Assembly (NCBI GenBank): GCA_948944455.1 | Contig: CARBES010000001.1 | Span: 1-64,000, forward strand | Reading direction: 5' to 3' | Origin: an uncultured Candidatus Saccharibacteria bacterium | GTDB lineage: Bacteria > Patescibacteriota > Saccharimonadia > Saccharimonadales > Saccharimonadaceae | Length of the DNA stretch: 64,000 nt | Shown here: positions 50,571 to 59,080 of the stretch, piece by piece | Numbering within the stretch: the stretch's first letter is position 1 | How the letters are laid out: every line of letters begins with the position of its first letter | The notes under the pieces: model-generated | Told to the model about the DNA's origin: nothing | What the model saw: the letters and a program-made list of their open reading frames with translations, nothing else | Database searches by the model: none | Program-made: the position numbers and the translations under genes

Positions 50571-53500
50571 TGAGAATAAAAAGTAAAACTAAGAAAATCG
50601 CGCTATGGTCTATAGTTGTCACTGTTGCCGTCGTAGCAGTTTGCGTGACCCCAATGATCGTAAATTTGAAAAATGTTTTTGCTTATCAGATTGTCGTTGG
50701 TAAAGAACGCCCCAATGATCGTCCTGGTACGGAATGGGCCAAGGTGGACGATGAGCAGGAATGTGTGCAGTATAGTGGAGCCGCTAATGTTGAATCGGTT
50801 AAAGAGGCTTGTCGTTTATGTTTTGATTCTAACGAAAGCGGTAGCGCGAGGGGTACGCTTTGGTTTAACAGCTCGCCCTCAGAGCGCAACACTGATGTTA
50901 TAAAGGTAGAAGATCCTAGTGCTAGCACGGTAGAACTTTATTTATGGGGCCAAGTTTTTTCCTGTGCAGAATATCCATGGGATAATGATGCCTACCATAT
51001 CTGGTTTGGTGGCAAGGATCAGGACACAGATATTAAGTCGCAAGCTTTGCCATATTTATCACCAAATGACGGGACGCGTACGAAACCTCGAGGTCTAGGA
51101 ACCCGCTGGTATAACTATATCTGGCTAACAGCAGTCCCTTCCCAGCCGGGATGGACTCTAGATCTCCAAGCATTCAAACAGCATAGTGACACTAAGAAAA
51201 TCGGTGTAACCGAGAACGGTTATGAGCGTTATGAAGCTGAGGTGTCTGTGAATCGTTGCTATAATAATACCAAAAACGAGATCAGCTACTATTCTTCGTC
51301 TAGAGGTGATTGTTACGGCGACAACAGTAAAATTATTCTCGAGATCGCAGCCGCTGACGACTCCAGCTTTACCTCTAAATCCCGAGTACGGAGTAAGTCG
51401 GATACTAAAGAGTCTTCTGATTGGGGGAGAGATGCGGAGACGCTAGTGGTCACGGCTGATTCTGACGGCAAAGCTACGGTCTATTTCTCGCATAAACTCG
51501 CGTATCGTAACCCCTCCCCAGACGGCACCTATGAGGATGCCTACACTACCGACACTATCACCTTCAATGATGGTACTAATGAAAGCTATACTGTACCGTT
51601 TTCGACGAATGGAGCTGCCAACGCCGAAACTCCGAATTGGCTAACATCTAATACTGGGATCGCGAAAACTATTACCCTAAACAAAGAAGAAAAAGAACGG
51701 GAAATTTGTTCTACTATTACATACACTACGCGTACCGTAAAATGGAGCAAAGATACACCGCACGTAGCTGAGCCTGTCATGGATAGCGGGAGCACAAAAG
51801 CCTGCGCAAAAGTTAAACGAGATGAAGATGAGTTGCCTAAACCGACGGGCTATTTTTACTCACAAACGTTTATTGATATAGCTGCCCAAAATGATGTTGT
51901 AAGAATGGCAGCGACGAGTGGTATTGACGGCATGATGGAAGGAGAAAATCCAGGTAAAGCCGCTTATGCCGAATTTAGTACTGATGCTGAAATCACGAAG
52001 GTGACGTTTTATCATAAACTTAGCTATGTGAATGAATATAACTTTGCTAATAACGATATAGCACCAAAAGTTAGTACTAGCTGGAAGATTGAAGAGAACC
52101 CCTCACTAAAAGGCACGTGGGAAACTGACGGTAAGGAGAGCGCTACTTCCGATCCGATTGGTAAGGAAGAGGTCTCCGTCCACCTCAATAAAGGTGAGAC
52201 GAAGCTAGTCTGCCGCACAGATTATTACACCCCGAAATATATCAAAATGAAAGTAAAAGACGGTGGAGATCATGATGGTGAAAATGGCCATAAGACCGAT
52301 CATCTCTATTATGATTTTGAGATTGACGAAAAAACCGGCGAAGGCCGGTCGCAAGGCTGCGTAAAAATCACTCGCCCGAACGATCCTGAGGGGACCCCTT
52401 GGTCTGGACGCGGTACTGACGATAGTTCGCCTATGTTTGCTGGCGAAACTGCCACAATCGGTTGGAACGTTTCCGCCGATTCGGTACCGACGCGCCGTCT
52501 CGCCTATTATCAATCAATAAACTACCTAGTCCCAGTCACTACCCAGTATAACGCCGTATCATTGCGGCTTCAGGGTAAGCTTGGTAATCGTACGAATATC
52601 ACACCGTGCAGTTTCTATCAGGGGATCTGGATTAATTCTGGCTATAACTGTGTCGAACTAGGCAGAGATTCTGAGCCGCTCAGTTATGGTCCAACTGTTG
52701 CTAAGCATGAGTATAAGAACTCACAACTCATGGCTGTTCCGAATGAAGTCGGATATAAACACTGTAATTCCGCGGGTTACTTCTATGAGTATTGGCGTAG
52801 AGTCTGCACTATTCCGGAAGGCTGTCGATGGGTTCATGAATCTGCGAAGGACTACTGGTCGATTTATAATTCTAGCTGCCGTACCATTGCGAAAAAGCCA
52901 TCCGTTGCTCTCTGGAATGGGGGATTGATGACCTCCGGCAACGATGCCAACATTACTGGAGTAATGGCTCATCGATTTGACGCTGACGACCTCTTTGGTC
53001 GCTATGCGGATGAGTCTGGAAGTCGTACGTTATACGGGTCTTGGACCGAGCATCTAGCTACAATTGGTGGGCAAGCAACTCGCTTTGGGTCGGGCTCTGC
53101 GTTAGGGCGAGGTTTGGCTGGCGAGGAAGAATCTAGCGCTGATAAATATAGTCCGCTCACAATTACGAATACCGATTCAGAGAACCTTGGGCATTCAGGC
53201 GTTTTTAGCACTTCAACTCTTCTCACTCGACTCAGTAGCTACCTACGTGGCACTGCCGAAGGGGCTAATCCGCCAGGATATGGCATATATGCCGGCGTGA
53301 ATAGTCTCTATGATGGCTGGACTGGTACGAGAGTTGTCGATGTACACGGTTCACTCCGTATTGAGCGTAGTATTTGTACAAACGGATCAAATTCGGACGG
53401 TACGTGCCGTGCTAGCGGTCCTTACGCTGATATCTATCAAATTCCTCAAGCAATTATCTTTGTTGATGGTAACGTTGAGATTGCACCGGAAGTCCGTGAA

Positions 53501-53827
53501 ATAGATGCGTGGATTATTGCTAGCGGCGGAATCGACACCTGCGCTGGTTTTACGGTTGGTGATACAGAGACTCAAGCCAAGAATTATCCTAACGTCGAAA
53601 AAGCTATCTGTGAGAAGCAACTAAAATTCAACGGACCAGTCTTTGCTTCGCGCCTAAAGCTAAATCGTACATTTGGTTCTGACCCGAGTACTGGTAGCGC
53701 TAAATATGAACCTGCCGAAATCTTTAACCTGAGTGCAGATACCTATCTTTGGGCATACGCCCAAGCTGGTCGCTACCAATCTAGTTATACCGAAGCCTAC
53801 AGTCGCGAACTCCCACCCAGATACTAA
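50570..53827 (+). CDS. Large Cys-containing surface protein
   Basis: 1085 residues, anchored by one N-terminal helix (about 11-34) ending near VFAYQ, otherwise extracellular. There are about 24 Cys, several in small loops (CYNNTKNEISYYSSSRGDC). Repeating beta-type segments of the form YFSHKLAYRN / FYHKLSYVNE / LAYYQSINYL near residues 308, 484 and 640 suggest tandem homologous modules. The C-terminal part (SLRIERSICTNG...IDAWIIASGGIDTC) is different. Role unknown; adhesion or host contact would fit. Translationally coupled to the poly-G gene. Confidence 0.8.
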   Translation: MRIKSKTKKIALWSIVVTVAVVAVCVTPMIVNLKNVFAYQIVVGKERPNDRPGTEWAKVDDEQECVQYSGAANVESVKEACRLCFDSNESGSARGTLWFNSSPSERNTDVIKVEDPSASTVELYLWGQVFSCAEYPWDNDAYHIWFGGKDQDTDIKSQALPYLSPNDGTRTKPRGLGTRWYNYIWLTAVPSQPGWTLDLQAFKQHSDTKKIGVTENGYERYEAEVSVNRCYNNTKNEISYYSSSRGDCYGDNSKIILEIAAADDSSFTSKSRVRSKSDTKESSDWGRDAETLVVTADSDGKATVYFSHKLAYRNPSPDGTYEDAYTTDTITFNDGTNESYTVPFSTNGAANAETPNWLTSNTGIAKTITLNKEEKEREICSTITYTTRTVKWSKDTPHVAEPVMDSGSTKACAKVKRDEDELPKPTGYFYSQTFIDIAAQNDVVRMAATSGIDGMMEGENPGKAAYAEFSTDAEITKVTFYHKLSYVNEYNFANNDIAPKVSTSWKIEENPSLKGTWETDGKESATSDPIGKEEVSVHLNKGETKLVCRTDYYTPKYIKMKVKDGGDHDGENGHKTDHLYYDFEIDEKTGEGRSQGCVKITRPNDPEGTPWSGRGTDDSSPMFAGETATIGWNVSADSVPTRRLAYYQSINYLVPVTTQYNAVSLRLQGKLGNRTNITPCSFYQGIWINSGYNCVELGRDSEPLSYGPTVAKHEYKNSQLMAVPNEVGYKHCNSAGYFYEYWRRVCTIPEGCRWVHESAKDYWSIYNSSCRTIAKKPSVALWNGGLMTSGNDANITGVMAHRFDADDLFGRYADESGSRTLYGSWTEHLATIGGQATRFGSGSALGRGLAGEEESSADKYSPLTITNTDSENLGHSGVFSTSTLLTRLSSYLRGTAEGANPPGYGIYAGVNSLYDGWTGTRVVDVHGSLRIERSICTNGSNSDGTCRASGPYADIYQIPQAIIFVDGNVEIAPEVREIDAWIIASGGIDTCAGFTVGDTETQAKNYPNVEKAICEKQLKFNGPVFASRLKLNRTFGSDPSTGSAKYEPAEIFNLSADTYLWAYAQAGRYQSSYTEAYSRELPPRY

Positions 53828-53831
53828 TTCA

Positions 53832-55685
53832 CTATTTTCGTAGATATCTTAGCGCATCTGAATTATCTTGTAGATGCCGCTTGAGGGCTGCCTGAGCTGC
53901 CTTTGCGTTCTCGGGTTTACCTTTCCAGGTCTGCATTACTGGATCTTGCAAAGCTTGCCCAAAAGCGAAAGTGATTGGCCAAGCAAACGGTCCATTTTGG
54001 CAAGTTGCAGCCAGGTTCTTTGTTGCTGTTTTTTCCTCTTGACCACCACTTAATAGTAATACCCCAGCAAGATATTTTGGCACTGCATGCTTCAAAATGG
54101 CCGCGGTAGCAATGCCGACTTCACTATTCGTCGCAGGTATCACGGCGTCTCTGCCAGTCATGACCATGTTCGTTTTCAAAATGCAACCGCCCAAGTCCAC
54201 TCGTCTCTCGGCTAAGCGCTCAAAAATCGTCGCAAGTACTCGATCGGTCACCTCTACGCTGCGCTCAATTGTGTAATTTCCACCCATTGAAATATCCGAC
54301 TCTACGACCGGAACTAATCCAGCTAACTGACATTCCTTGGCAAAACTAGCTAGTAGCTCTGCATTCTTGTTGATTGCGATAAAAGTCGGCCAGTCTTTGG
54401 TGACTTCAAACCTTGCTCGCCATTTTGCAAAGCGAAAGCCCTGTGCGTAGTAATGTCGTAATCTCTCTTGTAGCATCTCTAGCCCCAGCGTCATAACTTC
54501 GCCAGTTTCGGCCATTTTTACTAGACCTTTATCAACTTTAATTCCCGGAATCAGCCCGCGGTAAATCAAGTGTTCAGCGAAAGTGCGTCCCTGGCTGGTT
54601 TTTTGCCGCGCTAGCTCATCGGAGATAATCACGCCACTTGTATAGTCTCTCAGTTCTGGCGTGGTTAGCAAAATTTCCATGAAGGTGCGCCGCTTCTCTG
54701 CGGTCGCCGCAACTCCAGCTTTCAGCATCCGCTCGGATAAAGTTTGTGCCGACTGGTCGGCAGCCAAAACCCCTTTACCTCGTTCGAACAGTGATTGCGC
54801 GATTAGCTTTAAGTTTGCTCGCTTTTCAAGCTCGGCCTTAGCTAACTCTTTGAGCCTGCGTGCCGTCAGGGAACCTTCTAGCGTTGCCTGCTCGGCGTTC
54901 AGCCGCGCCCATAAGACCGCACTCTCTGGCGAACCTCCGACCGACAGAACGCCCAGCACGGTCGCCACGATCGTTGAATAAACCGTTAAATGCGTTAGCA
55001 TATCAGTTCGACTCAGACTCCAACTTTCCTCGGCCTCACCTAGAGAGATTTTACGTGGACTAATATGACAAACAAGCTGCGTATTTGGCTGGTCAAGTTC
55101 CGTTTTATCAACAATCTTTTCTTCGGTATGTACGGCTGGTTCATCTTCAAGGAAAAGCACGTCTGCCATATCAGCCAGGCGCTGCCCCACGGGCGTCATC
55201 TTTTTCTCGGCATGCACTGCAAGCTTAGTTGCTGGCGAAAACTTAATGAAGTTTTTAATCTCATCGACTAATTTTTCCGAAACATTTGTTGAGCGGTCGA
55301 CCAAGATCCATTCCGGTGTGCCGCTCGGCATTGCCCAATCTGTTACCTTACGCTTGCTTGGTACGAAATAAGTAATCTCGCCCTCACGGCAAAAAATGTA
55401 TCGATAATCCGACGGCTGGTCGAGCCAGACCAACTCGCCATTTTTAAACTCGGTTTTTGAGTTCAGAATTCCAGCATCAACGCCTAACCGGCTCAACACT
55501 GCGAGCGATACTGCCGCGCCGCCATACACGCTCGTACGGTGATAGAAAGTATGGGCCGCTCCGTTAAAAGCAAGATCGAGCCACCGAATGTTGTTCTCAT
55601 CGGTTTCGAAATCGTTCTGAGGACCGTCATCTAGTTTAAGGTATACATCTTTTAGCACGTTCCCAATAATCAAAATCTTGCTCAT
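53832..55685 (-). CDS. PfkB-like domain fused to class I fructose-bisphosphate aldolase
   Basis: 617 residues from MSKILIIGN. The N-terminal 280 residues have a ribokinase/PfkB fold pattern (MSKILIIGNVLKDVYL; SVYGGAAVSLAVLSRLG near 53), but the usual catalytic GAGD motif near the end is not visible (THLTVYSTIVATVLGVL instead). The remainder is a class I FBP aldolase: GVLAADQSAQTLSERM, GIKVDKG, KWRARF and the Schiff-base lysine in CILKTNMVM. It should cleave fructose-1,6-bisphosphate in glycolysis; the kinase half may be regulatory. Leaderless start after TACAAT, so the six upstream codons are dropped. Confidence 0.85.
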   Translation of the reverse strand: MSKILIIGNVLKDVYLKLDDGPQNDFETDENNIRWLDLAFNGAAHTFYHRTSVYGGAAVSLAVLSRLGVDAGILNSKTEFKNGELVWLDQPSDYRYIFCREGEITYFVPSKRKVTDWAMPSGTPEWILVDRSTNVSEKLVDEIKNFIKFSPATKLAVHAEKKMTPVGQRLADMADVLFLEDEPAVHTEEKIVDKTELDQPNTQLVCHISPRKISLGEAEESWSLSRTDMLTHLTVYSTIVATVLGVLSVGGSPESAVLWARLNAEQATLEGSLTARRLKELAKAELEKRANLKLIAQSLFERGKGVLAADQSAQTLSERMLKAGVAATAEKRRTFMEILLTTPELRDYTSGVIISDELARQKTSQGRTFAEHLIYRGLIPGIKVDKGLVKMAETGEVMTLGLEMLQERLRHYYAQGFRFAKWRARFEVTKDWPTFIAINKNAELLASFAKECQLAGLVPVVESDISMGGNYTIERSVEVTDRVLATIFERLAERRVDLGGCILKTNMVMTGRDAVIPATNSEVGIATAAILKHAVPKYLAGVLLLSGGQEEKTATKNLAATCQNGPFAWPITFAFGQALQDPVMQTWKGKPENAKAAQAALKRHLQDNSDALRYLRK

Positions 55686-55767
55686 ATCTTTATTGTAGCA
55701 CATTTTTCCTTAGCATAAAGATTATTGAACTGCTTGTCGCTCAAGTAGTATCTATGCTACAATGAAA

Positions 55768-55869
55768 ATGCTAAATCAAACAGTTTTATCTAAGCCAATT
55801 ATGGTTGCAATGCGGCTATTTACGCAGTTTCCCGTAATTGGTGAGCTGTTTGGTTTAGCGACTAAGTAA
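55768..55869 (+). CDS. Micro-ORF in the leader of the pilin gene
   Basis: 33 codons starting 4 nt after TACAAT (55758-55763). It encodes MLNQTVLSKPIMVAMRLF and a further 15 residues ending in GLATK. The stop codon lies inside the loop of a terminator-like hairpin at 55858-55877. Either a leaderless micro-protein or a leader peptide; no Trp/His-type codon run was seen. Confidence 0.45.
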   Translation: MLNQTVLSKPIMVAMRLFTQFPVIGELFGLATK

Positions 55870-55883
55870 ATAGTCGCATTTTT
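55858..55883 (+). promoter_or_regulatory. Terminator-like hairpin before pilin gene (possible attenuator)
   Basis: GCGACTA-AGTAAA-TAGTCGC followed by ATTTTT. It lies between the promoter near 55758 and the pilin gene at 55921, overlapping the micro-ORF stop. Confidence 0.55.
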
Positions 55884-55920
55884 GTTGCGAAATGCGGCAC
55901 AAAAACTAATGGAGGTATTT

Positions 55921-56427
55921 ATGAAATATAAAACGTTTATTTTTGCCGCTTTGCTCTTGATGATAGGCTTTGGTGGATTTGGTATCACACGATCAGCATC
56001 TGCTGTTATGTGTCCTCCAGGTTCGGAAAGAAACAAAACTGGTACTGTGCCAGTTGATGTCCCAGATATCAATAGTGTTGCACAGTGCAGCCTACCAAAG
56101 GAAGAAGCGAAAGGTGGGCTCATGAATAATGTTACAAAAGTAATTAACACTATCCTGGGCGTCCTTGGCATTGTAGCTGTCGTTGTTATTATAATTGGTG
56201 GAATTGGGTTCATTACTTCACAAGGTGATAGCGGTAAAGTTATCAAAGCGAAAAACACTATTCTTTATGGCGTAATCGGCATGGTAGTTGCCCTTTTGGC
56301 ATATGCAATCGTAAACTTCGTATTGAATGGTATCTTCGGTAGCAATCCCTCAACCAGCGGTTCGGTCCGTAAGACTTCGCTGATCGCTACCGATGATATC
56401 GGAACAATTGAAATTACCGAAGCTTAA
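55921..56427 (+). CDS. T4SS-type pilin (VirB2/TrbC-like)
   Basis: 168 residues: a signal peptide (about 5-29, ending SASA), a short Cys-containing segment (CPPGSER...QCSLP), then two long membrane helices (about 75-100 and 115-140) separated by a basic loop (DSGKVIKAKNT), and a polar tail. This is the architecture of CPR T4SS pilin family proteins (PF18895-like). It would form a conjugation or secretion pilus, but no other T4SS genes are in the window. A GGAGG site precedes the ATG. Confidence 0.8.
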   Translation: MKYKTFIFAALLLMIGFGGFGITRSASAVMCPPGSERNKTGTVPVDVPDINSVAQCSLPKEEAKGGLMNNVTKVINTILGVLGIVAVVVIIIGGIGFITSQGDSGKVIKAKNTILYGVIGMVVALLAYAIVNFVLNGIFGSNPSTSGSVRKTSLIATDDIGTIEITEA

Positions 56428-56448
56428 AACAACCTTAAAACACAGCAA

Positions 56449-56476
56449 AATATCCGCCCTAAGAGCGGATATTTTA
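56449..56476. terminator. Terminator between pilin and rpmA
   Basis: AATATCCGC / GCGGATATT, then TTTT on plus; AAAA before it allows minus-strand use for rpmA. Confidence 0.8.
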
Positions 56477-56491
56477 ATAGCATACTTAACC

Positions 56492-56764
56492 TTAGCGAAC
56501 TTCAACACGTACGCGTGGCACGTTACGTCCAGAGAAGTGAGACTTCTTCGTTTTGACGAAAGTAACAACGCCATCTTTTGCTGCGTGAATCGTGAAATTG
56601 CGGCTCATGTAAGTACCTGGACCGGCAATCTTGGTGCTACCAGTTTGGCGAACGAGAACTTCGCCATTTTTGACTTTTTGGCCACCAAAGCGCTTCACGC
56701 CGAGGCGTTGGCCAGCGTTATTATGGATATTTTTAGCGGTACCGCCAGCTTTGACATGTGACAT
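56492..56764 (-). CDS. rpmA: 50S ribosomal protein L27
   Basis: 90 residues. Near the peptidyl-transferase centre in the large subunit. Seen: AGQRLGVKRFGGQKVKNGEVLVRQ and GTKxxPG-like GSTKIAGPGTYMSRNFTIHA, then the DGVVTF strand. The N terminus (MSHVKAGGTAKNIHN) is diverged from the usual AHKKGGGSS. An AAGGAA-like site lies upstream. It follows the methylase gene by 1 nt on the same strand, so it is probably co-transcribed. Confidence 0.93.
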   Translation of the reverse strand: MSHVKAGGTAKNIHNNAGQRLGVKRFGGQKVKNGEVLVRQTGSTKIAGPGTYMSRNFTIHAAKDGVVTFVKTKKSHFSGRNVPRVRVEVR

Positions 56765-56765
56765 A

Positions 56766-57911
56766 CTATTTCTTCCTTAAAACTATTATTTCTCGAGCAA
56801 CCACCTGTCCTTCACGGTGATAAAGCAGGTCTTTTTGCTCCAAATTCTTAAAACTTACTACATTATAGCGCAGATTTTTAATTTCGTCAAGCAAGTTTAG
56901 CCTTGAGTAATACCCATCTGGCCTGAGCCACGCTGGCACCGCAATTACCACCGGCGTTTCGGTCTCGATCTGGTCAGCTAGGTTCTTCAAAAACCCTAGG
57001 ATAATACCTCTGCACTCTTGCTTTTCTTGCTTTAGCTTAATTTCGGCTGGGGGTTGCGACATTGGTTGCCCGAGATAAGTCTCGCAGGCTACCAAATCGA
57101 CCTTTTCTGGCCACTTGAAACTTGTAGCGTCGCCTTGCACGACATGGGCCTCTTCGAGCTTTGGGATATTGTATTTCTCGCTGGCCCATCTCAAGTTTCG
57201 CTTAGTATATTCTACCATCCGCTCACTCAGATCCGAGCCGATTACGTTGTATCTCATCAGTGCCGCCTCTTGTAGTACTACGCCGGTTCCGCAAAATGGG
57301 TCTAGGAGCGTCGAAGCTTCTGGCTTATCTCCGCAGAGATTAATCAAGATCTGGGCTAATTTCGGCGGCAACATTCCTACTTTTGCGTCGCGTGCTGGCC
57401 TTGCTCGGTCGCGCTCGGTGTAGGCGTCAATATCTTGCACCCCAGTCACACGATAGTAGTTATTCCCATTCTTAATTAACTCAATATGAGTGTTGGTATA
57501 GAGCCGGTTATGTAGGCTAGTTGCGCTCGAAAGAGCAGAAGTTTTATTAGGAATCACGCGCACGTTTCGGCCAGTCTTTACGATTGCTCGTTTCCAACGC
57601 AAAGCTTCCTTTTGAGCAAGATACGGGTTTGTGCGCCGTGAATAATCGGATACCCCCAGTACAATCTTACCAGTCTCGGGTAGTTTCTTCCAGAACTCTG
57701 CTAACGGCTCGTCGATTGACTCAGCAATTTTTATCGTTCCGCCAAGACGTTGAATCGCTGGATATTTTTCGGATTTAGTAAGAGACGACTTTTTATCTAT
57801 CTCAAATTCTGCTAGGTTCGGCCCCACTTGGCGTACATTGCAGTACAAGCTTTCTAATTCCGCGAGCGAAATTTTAGGTTGGCGTCCAAGTACGGCAAGA
57901 AAACGTTTCAT
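56766..57911 (-). CDS. RNA methylase (UPF0020/Trm11-like)
   Basis: 381 residues. The N-terminal THUMP-like part (residues about 1-160) is followed by a Rossmann methyltransferase domain: the SAM motif LLDPFCGTGVVLQEAA near 213, IGSDLSERMV near 236, and an ETYLGQP motif where N6/N2 methylases have (N/D)PPY. The replaced motif leaves the target base uncertain; tRNA guanosine is likely by family. Divergent from the flippase-like gene, with two overlapping TATAAT-type promoters at 57918-57944. Confidence 0.82.
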   Translation of the reverse strand: MKRFLAVLGRQPKISLAELESLYCNVRQVGPNLAEFEIDKKSSLTKSEKYPAIQRLGGTIKIAESIDEPLAEFWKKLPETGKIVLGVSDYSRRTNPYLAQKEALRWKRAIVKTGRNVRVIPNKTSALSSATSLHNRLYTNTHIELIKNGNNYYRVTGVQDIDAYTERDRARPARDAKVGMLPPKLAQILINLCGDKPEASTLLDPFCGTGVVLQEAALMRYNVIGSDLSERMVEYTKRNLRWASEKYNIPKLEEAHVVQGDATSFKWPEKVDLVACETYLGQPMSQPPAEIKLKQEKQECRGIILGFLKNLADQIETETPVVIAVPAWLRPDGYYSRLNLLDEIKNLRYNVVSFKNLEQKDLLYHREGQVVAREIIVLRKK

Positions 57912-57951
57912 TATCCTTCCATTATATCATACATCATGCTATAATTCACCC

Positions 57952-59031
57952 ATGGCTAAGACTAAAACTGAACCAAAAAAGTTCAAAATCTCTTTTCGCA
58001 CTGTCCTCTCTTTACTGACATTTGCATTAATTATCTATGTAATTTATAAAAACTTTAATGATATCAAGGAAGCTGTTGGACACCTTAGCGAAACCAATAT
58101 CTTCGTTCTACTGTTGTTGATCCCAGAGCAGCTTTTTATGTATTTTTGTTGCGGCCAGATGTTCTTTTCCTACATGCGCGCTAGAAAGGATGCCCAAAAG
58201 ATTTCAACTTGGACCCTAATGCGGGTATCACTAGAGCTAAACTTCGTCAATCATGCTGTTCCGGCCGGTGGTCTTGGCGGACTTGGTTATATCACCTGGC
58301 GGCTCAAACCATTTGGCGCTACTCCTGGCCAATCTAGTTTTATGTATGTCTTGCGCTATATTATTACGATTTGCGCCAATCAACTTCAGACGATCGTAGC
58401 GATTATTGCCTTGCTGATTTTTGGCACCGTGCCAGAAGCGGGTGTCTGGATAATTTGGGTGACAGCGCTTCTGAGCGTGGGTATCGTAGCGGCAATTATG
58501 ATTGCGGTGGTTATCGCAAGCAGTAAAAAACGTATTGCCTGGTTTGGTAAGACAGCGACGAATTTCATCAACTGGTTAGTCGAGAAAGTTAGCTTCGGCC
58601 GTAAGAAAGACATTTTGCAACGCGAAGTTGTCGATAAATATCTTGATGACGCGCATGGCGACCTCATGACTGCCCGCCGCAATAAGAAAATGCTGCTTTG
58701 GCCAATTGTTTGGGGTATTATATATAGCTTTCTTGAGGTTGCGACCTACTGGATCGTTGCTGCAAGCCTCGGTCATCCAGAGATCCTGCCGCAAATTATG
58801 ATTGGTGAAGCGATTGGTTCGGTTATGGGGTCGATTGTGCCGTATGGGCTATACGAACTAGGTATGGCTGGCATCATGGTCAGCCTCGGTGTACCAATTG
58901 TCTTGGCAGGTACAGTTGTTCTGATGACCCGCGTTATCGTTCTCGCAAGCACGATTCTTAGCGGTTATGGTTTCTATCAACATTCAATATCTAAGATTGG
59001 TCGCAAGCAAAAAGCTGACGAGGGCGAATGA
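57952..59031 (+). CDS. YbhN/LPG-synthase-type flippase-like membrane protein
   Basis: 359 residues from MAKTKTEPKK, with about eight membrane helices. It has the family-typical NHAVPAGGLGGLGYITWRL near 105 and the late GSIVPYGLYELGMAGIMVSLG near 305 (PF03706-like). Family members flip lipids or transfer aminoacyl groups; this one lacks the C-terminal synthetase domain, so flipping is more likely. The long upstream open frame is rejected because TATAAT (57939-57944) places a leaderless start here. Confidence 0.82.
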   Translation: MAKTKTEPKKFKISFRTVLSLLTFALIIYVIYKNFNDIKEAVGHLSETNIFVLLLLIPEQLFMYFCCGQMFFSYMRARKDAQKISTWTLMRVSLELNFVNHAVPAGGLGGLGYITWRLKPFGATPGQSSFMYVLRYIITICANQLQTIVAIIALLIFGTVPEAGVWIIWVTALLSVGIVAAIMIAVVIASSKKRIAWFGKTATNFINWLVEKVSFGRKKDILQREVVDKYLDDAHGDLMTARRNKKMLLWPIVWGIIYSFLEVATYWIVAASLGHPEILPQIMIGEAIGSVMGSIVPYGLYELGMAGIMVSLGVPIVLAGTVVLMTRVIVLASTILSGYGFYQHSISKIGRKQKADEGE

Positions 59032-59080
59032 TGACTACTTGCCCGGCTTGCAACTGACGGGTAAAGACGGAGGAGGTAAA

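Noticed and set aside
57838..57951. Longer start for the flippase-like gene
   Set aside because: It overlaps the divergent methylase gene, and the TATAAT box at 57939-57944 places transcription start after it.
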